Below, in pieces: positions 18,583-26,830 of a stretch of DNA of 64,000 nucleotides; position 1 is the first letter of the stretch; the number at the start of each line of letters is the position of its first letter. The notes under the pieces were generated by a model that was not told the origin of the DNA, made no database searches, and saw nothing but the letters and a program-made list of their open reading frames with translations. Both the position numbers and the translations under genes were made by a program. Source of the stretch: an uncultured Eubacteriales bacterium. Its GTDB lineage: Bacteria > Bacillota > Clostridia > Oscillospirales > CAG-382. The DNA is taken from contig CAKSUT010000007.1 of NCBI GenBank assembly GCA_934502885.1, forward strand, positions 62,001-126,000. Reading direction: 5' to 3'.

Positions 18583-19548
18583 TTAATCTCTGCGCTGGTA
18601 GAATACGTACATAGACATAATACCGGCAACCGCCGCGATTATGAGCATTACGACCAAGAAGTAAATCCACGACATCGCCGAGGAAAGCACTCGTCCTTCC
18701 GCCTGATCGTAAACGCTGCTGATGTAGCGCATTACCGAGTTTGACTCGCTCGTGAAGGAGTCGATAATCGTATAAATTGCGTTTACGAGGATCATCGGGC
18801 TTATCATCGGGAAGGTAATCTTCCAGAAGGTTTCCCAAGCCGTTGCGCCCTCCATGGTGCAGGACTCGTATATTGCGGGAGAGATCGACTGAAGTCCCGA
18901 GAGGAATACGAGCATCTGAACGCCGGAGCGGTTTACGATATTGAAGATGTTGTTTACGACGTCAACGACGTAGTGTACAAGCTCCGTACCGACCTCCATA
19001 CTGCCGAGGAAGGTCGTAACGTCAACCGTGTTGATAATCTCGGCGGCGGAGGACTGGTTCGTGTTGCCCGTCTCAATACCGCCCTCGGACATATAGTTGA
19101 GGAGGGTGTTGGACTGGTCGATGGAGTCGATAAGACCTGTGGAAATGATAACCGGGATGAAGAATATTGCACGGAATACGGCGCGTCCGACCATCTTCTG
19201 ATTGAGGACTATTGCCATGAAGAGTGCGAATATTACTATTGCGGGAATATCGAATATGAGCTGCTTTATGCTCGCGACGAGTATCTGGAGATACGACGGG
19301 TCGGAGAATATAGCGTCCGAATAATTCTTAAGTCCCACAAAGGTCAGCGCAAAACCGCCGCCTGCCTGAACTTTCATTGAGTTAAAGCTGTACCAGAGGG
19401 AGTTTCCGAGGATTGGGAGGTAGATAAGTACAATACCCAAAACGAAGGGCATTACAAACCACCAACCGGCTCTTGCCTTTTTTGCTTCGATAGAGGCTAT
19501 CTTCTTTCGCTTTCCGGTTACAGGCTTTGCTGTTACGTTATTATTCAT
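18583..19548 (-). CDS. Carbohydrate ABC transporter permease, MalF type (second pair)
   Basis: About 321 residues with six predicted membrane segments and the EAA loop ISPAIYESCTMEGATAWETF, whose core is YESCTMEGA; note that the usual EAA alanines are replaced by Ser-Cys. An unusual inserted region (about residues 150-195, periplasmic side, with QSNTLLNYMSEGGIETGNTN) lies between membrane segments. Two starts are possible: ATG 19548 (AGGTG upstream) or GTG 19557 (AAAGG upstream); I use the ATG. It lies 21 nt after the DUF5696 gene and pairs with the MalG-type permease downstream. Confidence 0.88.
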   Translation of the reverse strand: MNNNVTAKPVTGKRKKIASIEAKKARAGWWFVMPFVLGIVLIYLPILGNSLWYSFNSMKVQAGGGFALTFVGLKNYSDAIFSDPSYLQILVASIKQLIFDIPAIVIFALFMAIVLNQKMVGRAVFRAIFFIPVIISTGLIDSIDQSNTLLNYMSEGGIETGNTNQSSAAEIINTVDVTTFLGSMEVGTELVHYVVDVVNNIFNIVNRSGVQMLVFLSGLQSISPAIYESCTMEGATAWETFWKITFPMISPMILVNAIYTIIDSFTSESNSVMRYISSVYDQAEGRVLSSAMSWIYFLVVMLIIAAVAGIMSMYVFYQRRD

Positions 19549-19569
19549 TATATACACCTATAGCCTTTC

Positions 19570-22500
19570 TTATTTCTTGAGGAAGTCCATGGCGGGGATT
19601 GTCTCTCCGTCCACGGTAACCGGCTTCGTGTTGTAGTTGAGTATAAATGAAGTTCCGCCGGAGTATGTGACCTTAACGACTCTCGTTTCGAGGATTTCGT
19701 GATCGGTTATCGTGTCATACTTAACGGTTTTCAGTGCGTCGTTGAGCTTCTTGTAGGTGCTGAAAAGGTCGTCCTTCCAGATGTTGTATCTTATCGAGTA
19801 ATACTTCGAGAAGTCGGTGAAGGACTTAAGCTCGGAGGTATTCTCGTGTCTGTAGGAGAGGATGAAATACGGACTTGCGCCGTTTTCAATCGCCTTGAGA
19901 ACACTGTACTCAAAGTCGCCGTCGAGGTTGATTGCTGTTCCCGCATACTCAACATATCCGTGAAGCACCATTCCGTAGAAAGGAACGGCCGCGGAGGCGT
20001 ATACGTTTTTGCTGGAGTCGAGGGGAAGTCCGAGGATGTGATCGGCACTGCCGAGAACATATGCGTTTCCGGAGTCTATCATTACGGAGCCGTCGCTCTC
20101 TTTGAGTCCCGCAAGCTGTTCGGAGATGATTTTCTCGGCGTCCACACGCGTGAGGGGATAATCCTTGTTGTGGTCGGAGTTAAGCTCATCGCCGAGCGAA
20201 CCGACGGAGATGCCGGAGAGACCGAACTTGCCGTAATCCGCGGAGCTGTTCTTTATGTATTTTGCTATGGATTCGGGAGTTACGATAAGAATACCGTCGT
20301 CCTCGTAGCCCTGGAAGAGTGCGCTGTAGGTTTTGTGTACTGCGGTTCTTTCGTCGATGGTCTGTATTGCGTCCTTCTTGTAGTTGAAGCCGTCGAACGT
20401 GCCGACCTTCATTACGTGGAGGAACTCGAGATCGGGATAGAGACCGATGCCGTTTTCGCTTGTGTAAGCCGCGAGCTTTTCGAGTCCCTTTTCTCCGCCT
20501 ATCGCCTTGTCAACCTTAATCTTGTTAGGTACGGTTGCGTAAAGACCGCCGTTGTACCAACCCTTGTATCTTACGTTTATGTTGTTTATTCCCTCAGCCT
20601 TGAGCTCTTCAAGCATCGTGATGCAGTCCTCAAAAGTGGTGAGAGGAGTCTGAACCGAAACGGGGAAACCGAATACCTTCTGCTGTGTCTTTATTGAGCC
20701 GAAATTCTCAATATAAAGCGGAATATCGTCGCCCTTGTTTTCGAGCTTTGTGAGTTTACCCTGCGATACAAGATAATTTCTTACCGTCTCTGCCATGCCA
20801 GTGATCTTTGTCTTTTCGCCGAAGGTGGGGATAAATCTTATGGTGAAGTTACCGGTGTACTTTCTGTCGGAGGTAACGGACCATGTTGCGCTTCCCGTTG
20901 CGGAAATACCCGTGAGCTCGTAGGAGTCGGAGGGCTTCGGGAAGAATGTTGCTCTTGCGGAGTTGTACTTGTGTACGATGCCGCCGTGAACCGTGCTTAT
21001 CTCGGCAAGCGCGTCGCCCTCTTCGATGTACGCCACAAATCCCGCAGTCTCGGTCTTCTTGGGCTTGTCGTTTTCGGGTTCTGCGGTCTCGTCGGGAGTC
21101 TCGGCTGCCGTTTCCTCCTCGGACTGCGCCGTCTCATCGGAAGGCGTTTCATCGGTTACGGTTTCGGTTTCGTCCGCAGCCGCTTCGTCTGTGTTCGCCT
21201 CGTCTGCCGTTTCGTCGGATGATGTATCCGTTTTTTTGGTTGCGGCTTCGTCAGACTTCGCTTCGTCGGACTTTGCTTCGTCGGACTTCGCTTCGTCGGA
21301 CTTTGCTTCATCCGCCTTCGCTTCATCTGCCTTTGCGTCGTCGGTCTTGGTTTCGTCAGCCGCAGCATCTTCTGTTGTCAGACCTTCAGCCTCGGCTGCC
21401 GCAGCCTCTTCAGCCGCGGTGAGGTAAATCTTGGAGAACTTCTCTTTATACGCTTCTTCGTCGAACTCCGTGAACTCGGAGGTTCTGGAAATGCCGTATA
21501 CGGGGAGTCTCATGATTTCCTGGTTCTTACCGGTTATCTGGTGGTAAGAATAGTCGGGACCGTAGAGCTTTCCGGTAATTGTAAGCTCGTTTACGGAGTC
21601 CTTAACGTCCGCAAAATCAACTACCGCGCCCGAACCGTCGGGGATGAATGTGAAGCCTTCAACGTCGCTCGAAGCGCCTGCGCCGAAGAACGGGAGGAAG
21701 CTTATCGAGGTAACGCTGTATGTGGAGGAGTCGAATCTGATGTCGCTGGAGGGGCATCTTACTCTGAGTCCCTCGTCTTCGGGGTAGTACTCGAGAGCTA
21801 CCTTGAAGAGCGGCATTGCGGAAACGCTTGCCTCGTATTCGAGCATACTGTAGTCGTCGTCCATATCGTCGAAGGAATAATCGGTGTACGCCGTTATAAG
21901 GTACTCGAGGTTTTCCTTGTCCTTCTTACCGGTATCGGAGCCGAGTACGTAGATATCGTACTTTTCGATTATAGGGAACGATGCGATAAGAGACTGACGG
22001 GCGGTATCGCTGTATGCCTTGTCGAGAGACTTATAATCATTTCCGTAGAAAGCCTTCATGTAGTCGTAAGGACACTTCTTAAGCTTTTCGTCGTAGATTT
22101 TCTTGCCGTCCGCGTCGTAGTGGGGCATCTTGTTAAGGATTTTTTCCTCAAATCTCGTGCGCTCCATCATATTGGGAACAAGAACTCTCGCCTGCTCACG
22201 GCCCATGGTGTACTCAACACGGAGTCCGCCTCTTATGGGCACCATCTTTATCTGGCTGTTTACGGCAGCCTCGGTAAAGCTGTACATTATGGTTTCCTGC
22301 GAGCTGTTGCTGTACTTGAGTATGACCTGGGAAAGGAGCTGTTTCTTTACTTCGTCCTTCTTGGGGTCTTTACTCATCGTGGAAACATCGTAGGGGTTGC
22401 TGAAAAGTATCTGACCGGTTGCCTTGTCAACGAGAGCGATTTCGCCGGTCTGCTCAAGTCCCCAAAGCTCGTACTTTCCGTTTTCGTAATACTTTGTCAT

Positions 22501-22704
22501 GGAAGCGAGCTTCTCGTAGGGGTTCTCGTATACTGCCTTATTGAGGTAGTATGCCGCGATTTCTTCGGCGGTAGGTCCCGTTACCTCCTCTTCTTCGTCG
22601 GCTTTTTTATCTGCCGCGAAGGTAGGCAAAGTAACTGCGGACATAACTCCGGCAAGCATAAGGAGAGACAGGAGCAATGCTAAAATTTTCTTTGTTGTTT
22701 TCAT
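19570..22704 (-). CDS. Secreted DUF5696-domain protein with acidic repeat region
   Basis: A 1044-residue exported protein. A signal peptide covers residues about 1-30, ending ...LPTFAADKK without a lipobox cysteine. The large DUF5696 region follows; it has a barrel-like C-terminal half (about 690-1040) with IPLYIENFGS, INVRYKGWYNGG and YPDLEFLHV segments reminiscent of a glycoside-hydrolase-like TIM barrel. Between them, residues about 428-561 are a low-complexity Asp/Glu/Ala/Lys/Thr stretch including about six tandem DEAK(S/A) units. DUF5696 genes sit in sugar ABC operons of uncultured Clostridia; function is unestablished. ATG 22704 has GGAGG nine bases upstream. It lies 18 nt after the YIP1 gene. 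Confidence 0.72.
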   Translation of the reverse strand: MKTTKKILALLLSLLMLAGVMSAVTLPTFAADKKADEEEEVTGPTAEEIAAYYLNKAVYENPYEKLASMTKYYENGKYELWGLEQTGEIALVDKATGQILFSNPYDVSTMSKDPKKDEVKKQLLSQVILKYSNSSQETIMYSFTEAAVNSQIKMVPIRGGLRVEYTMGREQARVLVPNMMERTRFEEKILNKMPHYDADGKKIYDEKLKKCPYDYMKAFYGNDYKSLDKAYSDTARQSLIASFPIIEKYDIYVLGSDTGKKDKENLEYLITAYTDYSFDDMDDDYSMLEYEASVSAMPLFKVALEYYPEDEGLRVRCPSSDIRFDSSTYSVTSISFLPFFGAGASSDVEGFTFIPDGSGAVVDFADVKDSVNELTITGKLYGPDYSYHQITGKNQEIMRLPVYGISRTSEFTEFDEEAYKEKFSKIYLTAAEEAAAAEAEGLTTEDAAADETKTDDAKADEAKADEAKSDEAKSDEAKSDEAKSDEAATKKTDTSSDETADEANTDEAAADETETVTDETPSDETAQSEEETAAETPDETAEPENDKPKKTETAGFVAYIEEGDALAEISTVHGGIVHKYNSARATFFPKPSDSYELTGISATGSATWSVTSDRKYTGNFTIRFIPTFGEKTKITGMAETVRNYLVSQGKLTKLENKGDDIPLYIENFGSIKTQQKVFGFPVSVQTPLTTFEDCITMLEELKAEGINNINVRYKGWYNGGLYATVPNKIKVDKAIGGEKGLEKLAAYTSENGIGLYPDLEFLHVMKVGTFDGFNYKKDAIQTIDERTAVHKTYSALFQGYEDDGILIVTPESIAKYIKNSSADYGKFGLSGISVGSLGDELNSDHNKDYPLTRVDAEKIISEQLAGLKESDGSVMIDSGNAYVLGSADHILGLPLDSSKNVYASAAVPFYGMVLHGYVEYAGTAINLDGDFEYSVLKAIENGASPYFILSYRHENTSELKSFTDFSKYYSIRYNIWKDDLFSTYKKLNDALKTVKYDTITDHEILETRVVKVTYSGGTSFILNYNTKPVTVDGETIPAMDFLKK

Positions 22705-22721
22705 CTTTATCTCCCTCCTTG

Positions 22722-24956
22722 TTACATTCTGTACGACAACTCAACGTAGATGTTATAGATAAAGGAGAACACTTTACCGATAAGCGTCGAGAAGAGTACG
22801 CCTATGAACATTATGAACGCCATGCCCACTATCGAACCGAGCGTCGTGACGACGTTCTTGAAGAGCGAGTAGTCATGAATAACCATCATGCCGAAGAACA
22901 GCAGGAATGCTACCCAAACATACGCAATCTTTATGAACATCGTGATAAAGCCGACGTCTTCGGTTGTGATGAAATTGGAGCAGAACGTTGTAAGTATAAT
23001 GAATGCGGGGAGAGGGAAGAGTGCGTAACAGGTGGTTACGTAAATATCCTTGAGGCTGCCTTCACCGTCAAACAGCGTTGTGAGACACCAGTTTGCAACC
23101 GTCCAGAGGATGACGGGGAGAAGTATCGAGCAAATCTCGAGGATAAGGGAGATAGGTTCGGGATTGGGTTCCATTACATATCCGCGTCCGATGGACTGAT
23201 ATATATAGGAAATAATCGTAATTACGAGGATGAGCGTTGCGCCCTTGGGAGATGCGCGGTGTTCATGCTTGATATCCCAGAAACCGTCGAACGGGTGGAA
23301 CGATGTATGAACTCCGTATATGAACTCGCGCCAAAGCGTTCGCTTGGTCGCACTCGACTGTCCTTTGAGGTTTACCTTTGCGGCATACTTGAAGAACTTC
23401 GAGATGCAGATGCAGATAACGATTATGATTATCGGAATGAGTACTATGTATCTCTGAACGTAGAGCTTTCTCACTTCCTTGTAAGCGTCGGAGTAGTTGG
23501 CTGTGTCGTAAGCGTACTTGTAGTAGCTCATCGCTTCTTCGTATACGTCTATCTTCTCGTCGTTCTCGTCAGCCATGGAGTTTGCTTCACGGTAGAGAGC
23601 CTTACCGATTCCGACATAGGACATATCGAAGTTGGAGTTTCTCTGGAGAATTTCCTGCCAATACATTTCGGCGTCGCTGTAGCGTCTCTCTCTGTTTGCG
23701 AGAATTGCCTCGTCGAGAAGGTCGCCGTAGCTTGTTCTCTTGAGAACGGTGATGTTCTTGTTCTGGCTGTCGAGAAGGAGCATATTCGTTCCCTGGTAGC
23801 CGATAGCCTTAATCTGCTGAATGTTGCCGAGCTGGTTGCCCTTATCACCGAACGCGAAAAGGAGTCTGCCTTCTTCGTCGTAGGTGAACACTCTCTGACG
23901 CTTAGCGTCGATTATCGACCACATACCGTCGGGACCGAGGGCAACGTCGATAATGGTGGAAGGACCGGTTATCTCGAGCTTTGCGGTCTTGGTGTTGTTT
24001 ACCTTAACTTCACCGGACGGAGGATAGAAGCCTGTACGCTTCATAACGTCCGTACCGTCGGGAGAGAGCTTCTTAACGGGGGCGTAGGTGCCGGCGGTGC
24101 TCTTGGAGGTTATCGCCTGCTGTTGGTCGGAGGCGGAGATGGACGACGTTGTTGCGTAGATGAAGCCGTCCTCATCGATGTTGATGTTATTGAACTCGGT
24201 CGCAACCGTACTTGTCGAACGGCGTCTCTGTTCCTTGGTTTGGAAGTTACGCCAAATGATATCCCAAACGCTTGTCTTTGCAACCTGCGCGCCGATGAAT
24301 CCGAAGAACGTGCCGTCGGGGTTTATCGAGATAATTCCCTGGTTGGTATACTCACCGACAACGTACATTCTTCCGACGTTATCGACCGCAACGCCGATAG
24401 GCTTGAAGATATGGTCTTCGTTGAAAACCTCGGACTCGGGCTGATAAACAGTCTTCGTGAACACCGGCTCACCGTTTGTGATGTCAAACACGAGAACTCT
24501 GTTCTTTGTGGAGTCAGCAATGTAGAGTGTCTTCGAGGTGAACACTTCTGTTTCGTTCTTCGCCTTATCAGCACTGGGCGAGGGGTAAACAAAAACGGAG
24601 GCAGGTGTGTCGAGCGAGTCGGGAACGCCCCACTCGTTTACAAACTCACCTATGGTGTAAAGGTAGTTATACTCGCTGTCAACAACGACAACCTGCTGTC
24701 CCTTGCCGTCGGCAATGTAGATATTGCCCTGTCTGTCAACGCAGATATCGGTGGGGTCAGTGAGAGTTACGCCGTTGCCGATTGTTTTGGAATCGATTAC
24801 TTCGTAGGGAACGTATGCGTGCGGAGACTCTACGTACTCTCCGTCGATGTCATACGTATACGTGGAATAGGGAATTATAGCTCCGGCAGGAATTGAGCCG
24901 ACAACGAGGACAACGCACACCGCAAGGAGGAAAATTCTGAAGATATTCTTTTTCAT
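22722..24956 (-). CDS. Membrane protein with NHL beta-propeller, TPR-like helices and YIP1 domain
   Basis: 744 residues in clear modules. A signal or first membrane segment covers residues 8-28. An NHL-type beta-propeller follows (about 45-390), with repeats such as LTDPTDICVDRQGNIYIADG and KPIGVAVDNVGRMYVVGEYT. A TPR-like helical segment spans about 405-495 (ERRYSDAEMYWQEILQRN). One membrane helix is at about 499-518, then a YIP1-family domain (about 535-740) with five hydrophobic segments. The propeller should face outside, where it could bind glycan or partner proteins. It sits between the first permease pair and the DUF5696 gene, so a role in the uptake complex is inferred, not shown. ATG 24956 with AAGGAGG upstream. 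Confidence 0.75.
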   Translation of the reverse strand: MKKNIFRIFLLAVCVVLVVGSIPAGAIIPYSTYTYDIDGEYVESPHAYVPYEVIDSKTIGNGVTLTDPTDICVDRQGNIYIADGKGQQVVVVDSEYNYLYTIGEFVNEWGVPDSLDTPASVFVYPSPSADKAKNETEVFTSKTLYIADSTKNRVLVFDITNGEPVFTKTVYQPESEVFNEDHIFKPIGVAVDNVGRMYVVGEYTNQGIISINPDGTFFGFIGAQVAKTSVWDIIWRNFQTKEQRRRSTSTVATEFNNINIDEDGFIYATTSSISASDQQQAITSKSTAGTYAPVKKLSPDGTDVMKRTGFYPPSGEVKVNNTKTAKLEITGPSTIIDVALGPDGMWSIIDAKRQRVFTYDEEGRLLFAFGDKGNQLGNIQQIKAIGYQGTNMLLLDSQNKNITVLKRTSYGDLLDEAILANRERRYSDAEMYWQEILQRNSNFDMSYVGIGKALYREANSMADENDEKIDVYEEAMSYYKYAYDTANYSDAYKEVRKLYVQRYIVLIPIIIIVICICISKFFKYAAKVNLKGQSSATKRTLWREFIYGVHTSFHPFDGFWDIKHEHRASPKGATLILVITIISYIYQSIGRGYVMEPNPEPISLILEICSILLPVILWTVANWCLTTLFDGEGSLKDIYVTTCYALFPLPAFIILTTFCSNFITTEDVGFITMFIKIAYVWVAFLLFFGMMVIHDYSLFKNVVTTLGSIVGMAFIMFIGVLFSTLIGKVFSFIYNIYVELSYRM

Positions 24957-24970
24957 CTGTATATTCCTCC

Positions 24971-25843
24971 TTAGTCTTTCATACCGGACGACGCCATCGT
25001 TTCGATAATGTTGCTCTGCGTGATAACGAATACCGTGATAGGCACGAGCATCATGATTACCGTCGAGGCGGCAGCCGCACCGGAACGTACTATACCGCCG
25101 GCGAGTATCTGCTGAATTGCGTAGTTGAAGGTTTTGAGTTCCTCACTGTAGATGTAAACCGAGGTGCCGCTGTTCCAAAGTCCCTGGAACGAATAAACGA
25201 TAAGCGTCAGCCATGCGGGCTTAACCATCGGCATTACTATTGTCCAGTAAATTGAAACTTCGCTTGCACCGTCAAGTCTTGCGGACTCGAGGACGGAATC
25301 GGGGACGGTCGTTTCCATGAACTGTTTCATGAGGTAAAGACCGAGTGTGCTTCCGAATGCCGGCACAATGAGCGACCAATACGTGTCTATCCAATGGAGT
25401 TCCGACATGATGATGAAGTTCGATATTGCGGCAACCGTCGTATGGAACATGAGGGAGTAATAAATGAGGCTGAACATGAGCTTTCTTCCGGGGAAGTTAA
25501 TCTTCGTGAGTGCGTAAGCCGCCATAGACGCAAGGAAGAGGTGACCGAACGTACCGCAAACCGAAACGAAAGCCGTGTTGAATATGTATCTGGAGAAAGG
25601 CACCCAAGACGTGCTCATGAGCATGAACAGGTCGGAGAAGTTATCAAGGGTGGGCTTTCTTACGAAGAAACGAGGGGGGAACATCCACAGCTCGTCAAGA
25701 GGCTTGAGTGACTGGGAGAAGGCGTAAACCATCGGCAAAAACATGAATGCGCCGAAAATGATAAGCAGTATATCTATTCCGAGGTCGCCGCCGACGGAAC
25801 GGTTAAGCGCTGCTCTTTTAAATTTGAACTTAAATTTCTTCAT
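24971..25843 (-). CDS. Carbohydrate ABC transporter permease, MalG/LplC type (first pair)
   Basis: A 290-residue permease with six membrane segments and the EAA loop containing VLESARLDGASEVSIYW (about residues 190-206). The sequence resembles YtcP/LplC permeases of oligosaccharide importers. ATG 25843 lies one nucleotide after the stop of the MalF-type partner, so the pair is translationally coupled. It belongs to the same operon as the large binding protein. ATPase is not encoded nearby. Confidence 0.92.
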   Translation of the reverse strand: MKKFKFKFKRAALNRSVGGDLGIDILLIIFGAFMFLPMVYAFSQSLKPLDELWMFPPRFFVRKPTLDNFSDLFMLMSTSWVPFSRYIFNTAFVSVCGTFGHLFLASMAAYALTKINFPGRKLMFSLIYYSLMFHTTVAAISNFIIMSELHWIDTYWSLIVPAFGSTLGLYLMKQFMETTVPDSVLESARLDGASEVSIYWTIVMPMVKPAWLTLIVYSFQGLWNSGTSVYIYSEELKTFNYAIQQILAGGIVRSGAAAASTVIMMLVPITVFVITQSNIIETMASSGMKD

Positions 25844-25844
25844 A

Positions 25845-26801
25845 TCACTTACCTACCTTCGACAGCATTTTGTTAACAAGCAAGTTTGCACCGATCATGA
25901 TTGCGAAGAGGAGAGTAGCTATTGCCGAAGCGTAGCCAACCTCCCAACGCGATCCGCCGTAGTCATCGAGGTGGTGCATTATCGTATGTGCGCAGTAGTC
26001 GGGGGACGGGAATCCGACAAGCGCCGTAACTATGGAACCGAAACCGAAGCAGCCGGTGATGGACATGATAGCCGCGAACATCATCTGGTTCCTCATTACG
26101 GGAAGCGTTACGTACCAAAGCTCCTGCCATCTGTTCTTGATACCGTCAACGGCTGCCGCCTCGTAGAGCGACTTGTCAACGACCTGGAAGCCGGCGATGA
26201 ACGAAAGGAACGATGTACCGAGAGAGGTCCAAAGAGCAACCACGATAACGAGGGGCATAATGTAGGTGGTGTTCTGGAACCAAAGGACAGGCGAGTTGAT
26301 AATGCCGAGCTTCATGAGCCAACCGTTTACGTAACCGTACTGGTCGCCGGAGAAGAGGACCTGCCAAATGAGGTAAACCTGACCGGAAATACTCGGTGCG
26401 TAGAATATAAGCGTTACTACAGATCTTATCTTCGGCGTAAGCTCATTGATGAACCATGCGAAGAGAAGACAGAGAAGGTAGGATACCGGGCCCGTCATAG
26501 TTGCGAATATGAGGGTGTTCTGTATCGCCAGAAGGAATATATCGTCGTCAAGAAGAAGTCTTATGTAGTTGTCGAGATACACGATCTTCGGCATTTCGAG
26601 CATATTGAACGACGTAAAGCTCATAAGCAAAGATACAATGACGGGAACGACCGTGAACGTAAGGAAGATGAGGAAGTAAGGCGCAACCATAACATAGCCG
26701 ACCCAGTTAACCTTCATCTCTCTGAGTGTCCACTCAAGCTTTGTCATGTCTTTTCTCAGCTTCGGCGTCTTCGGCGTTTTTTCAACCGTGGTAGAAGACA
26801 T
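25845..26801 (-). CDS. Carbohydrate ABC transporter permease, MalF/LplB type (first pair)
   Basis: About 318 residues, six membrane segments, EAA loop core SLYEAAAVDGIKNRW near residues 215-230; similar to LplB/UgpA permeases. I choose ATG 26801, with AAGGAG eight bases upstream, over GTG 26810, which overlaps that ribosome site. It follows the binding-protein gene by 29 nt and is coupled to its MalG-type partner. Together they form the translocation channel for a sugar or oligosaccharide. Confidence 0.92.
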   Translation of the reverse strand: MSSTTVEKTPKTPKLRKDMTKLEWTLREMKVNWVGYVMVAPYFLIFLTFTVVPVIVSLLMSFTSFNMLEMPKIVYLDNYIRLLLDDDIFLLAIQNTLIFATMTGPVSYLLCLLFAWFINELTPKIRSVVTLIFYAPSISGQVYLIWQVLFSGDQYGYVNGWLMKLGIINSPVLWFQNTTYIMPLVIVVALWTSLGTSFLSFIAGFQVVDKSLYEAAAVDGIKNRWQELWYVTLPVMRNQMMFAAIMSITGCFGFGSIVTALVGFPSPDYCAHTIMHHLDDYGGSRWEVGYASAIATLLFAIMIGANLLVNKMLSKVGK

Positions 26802-26830
26802 CAGTTTCACTCCTTAATAATATTTCTCAT

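Noticed and set aside
21240..21330. Regular repeats mistaken for a CRISPR array
   Set aside because: Units are contiguous 15-base coding repeats without spacers, inside an open frame.
22677..24896. A 739-residue open frame on the plus strand
   Set aside because: Antisense to the NHL-YIP1 gene; the sequence is rich in Arg, Glu, Val and Cys without any recognisable domain.
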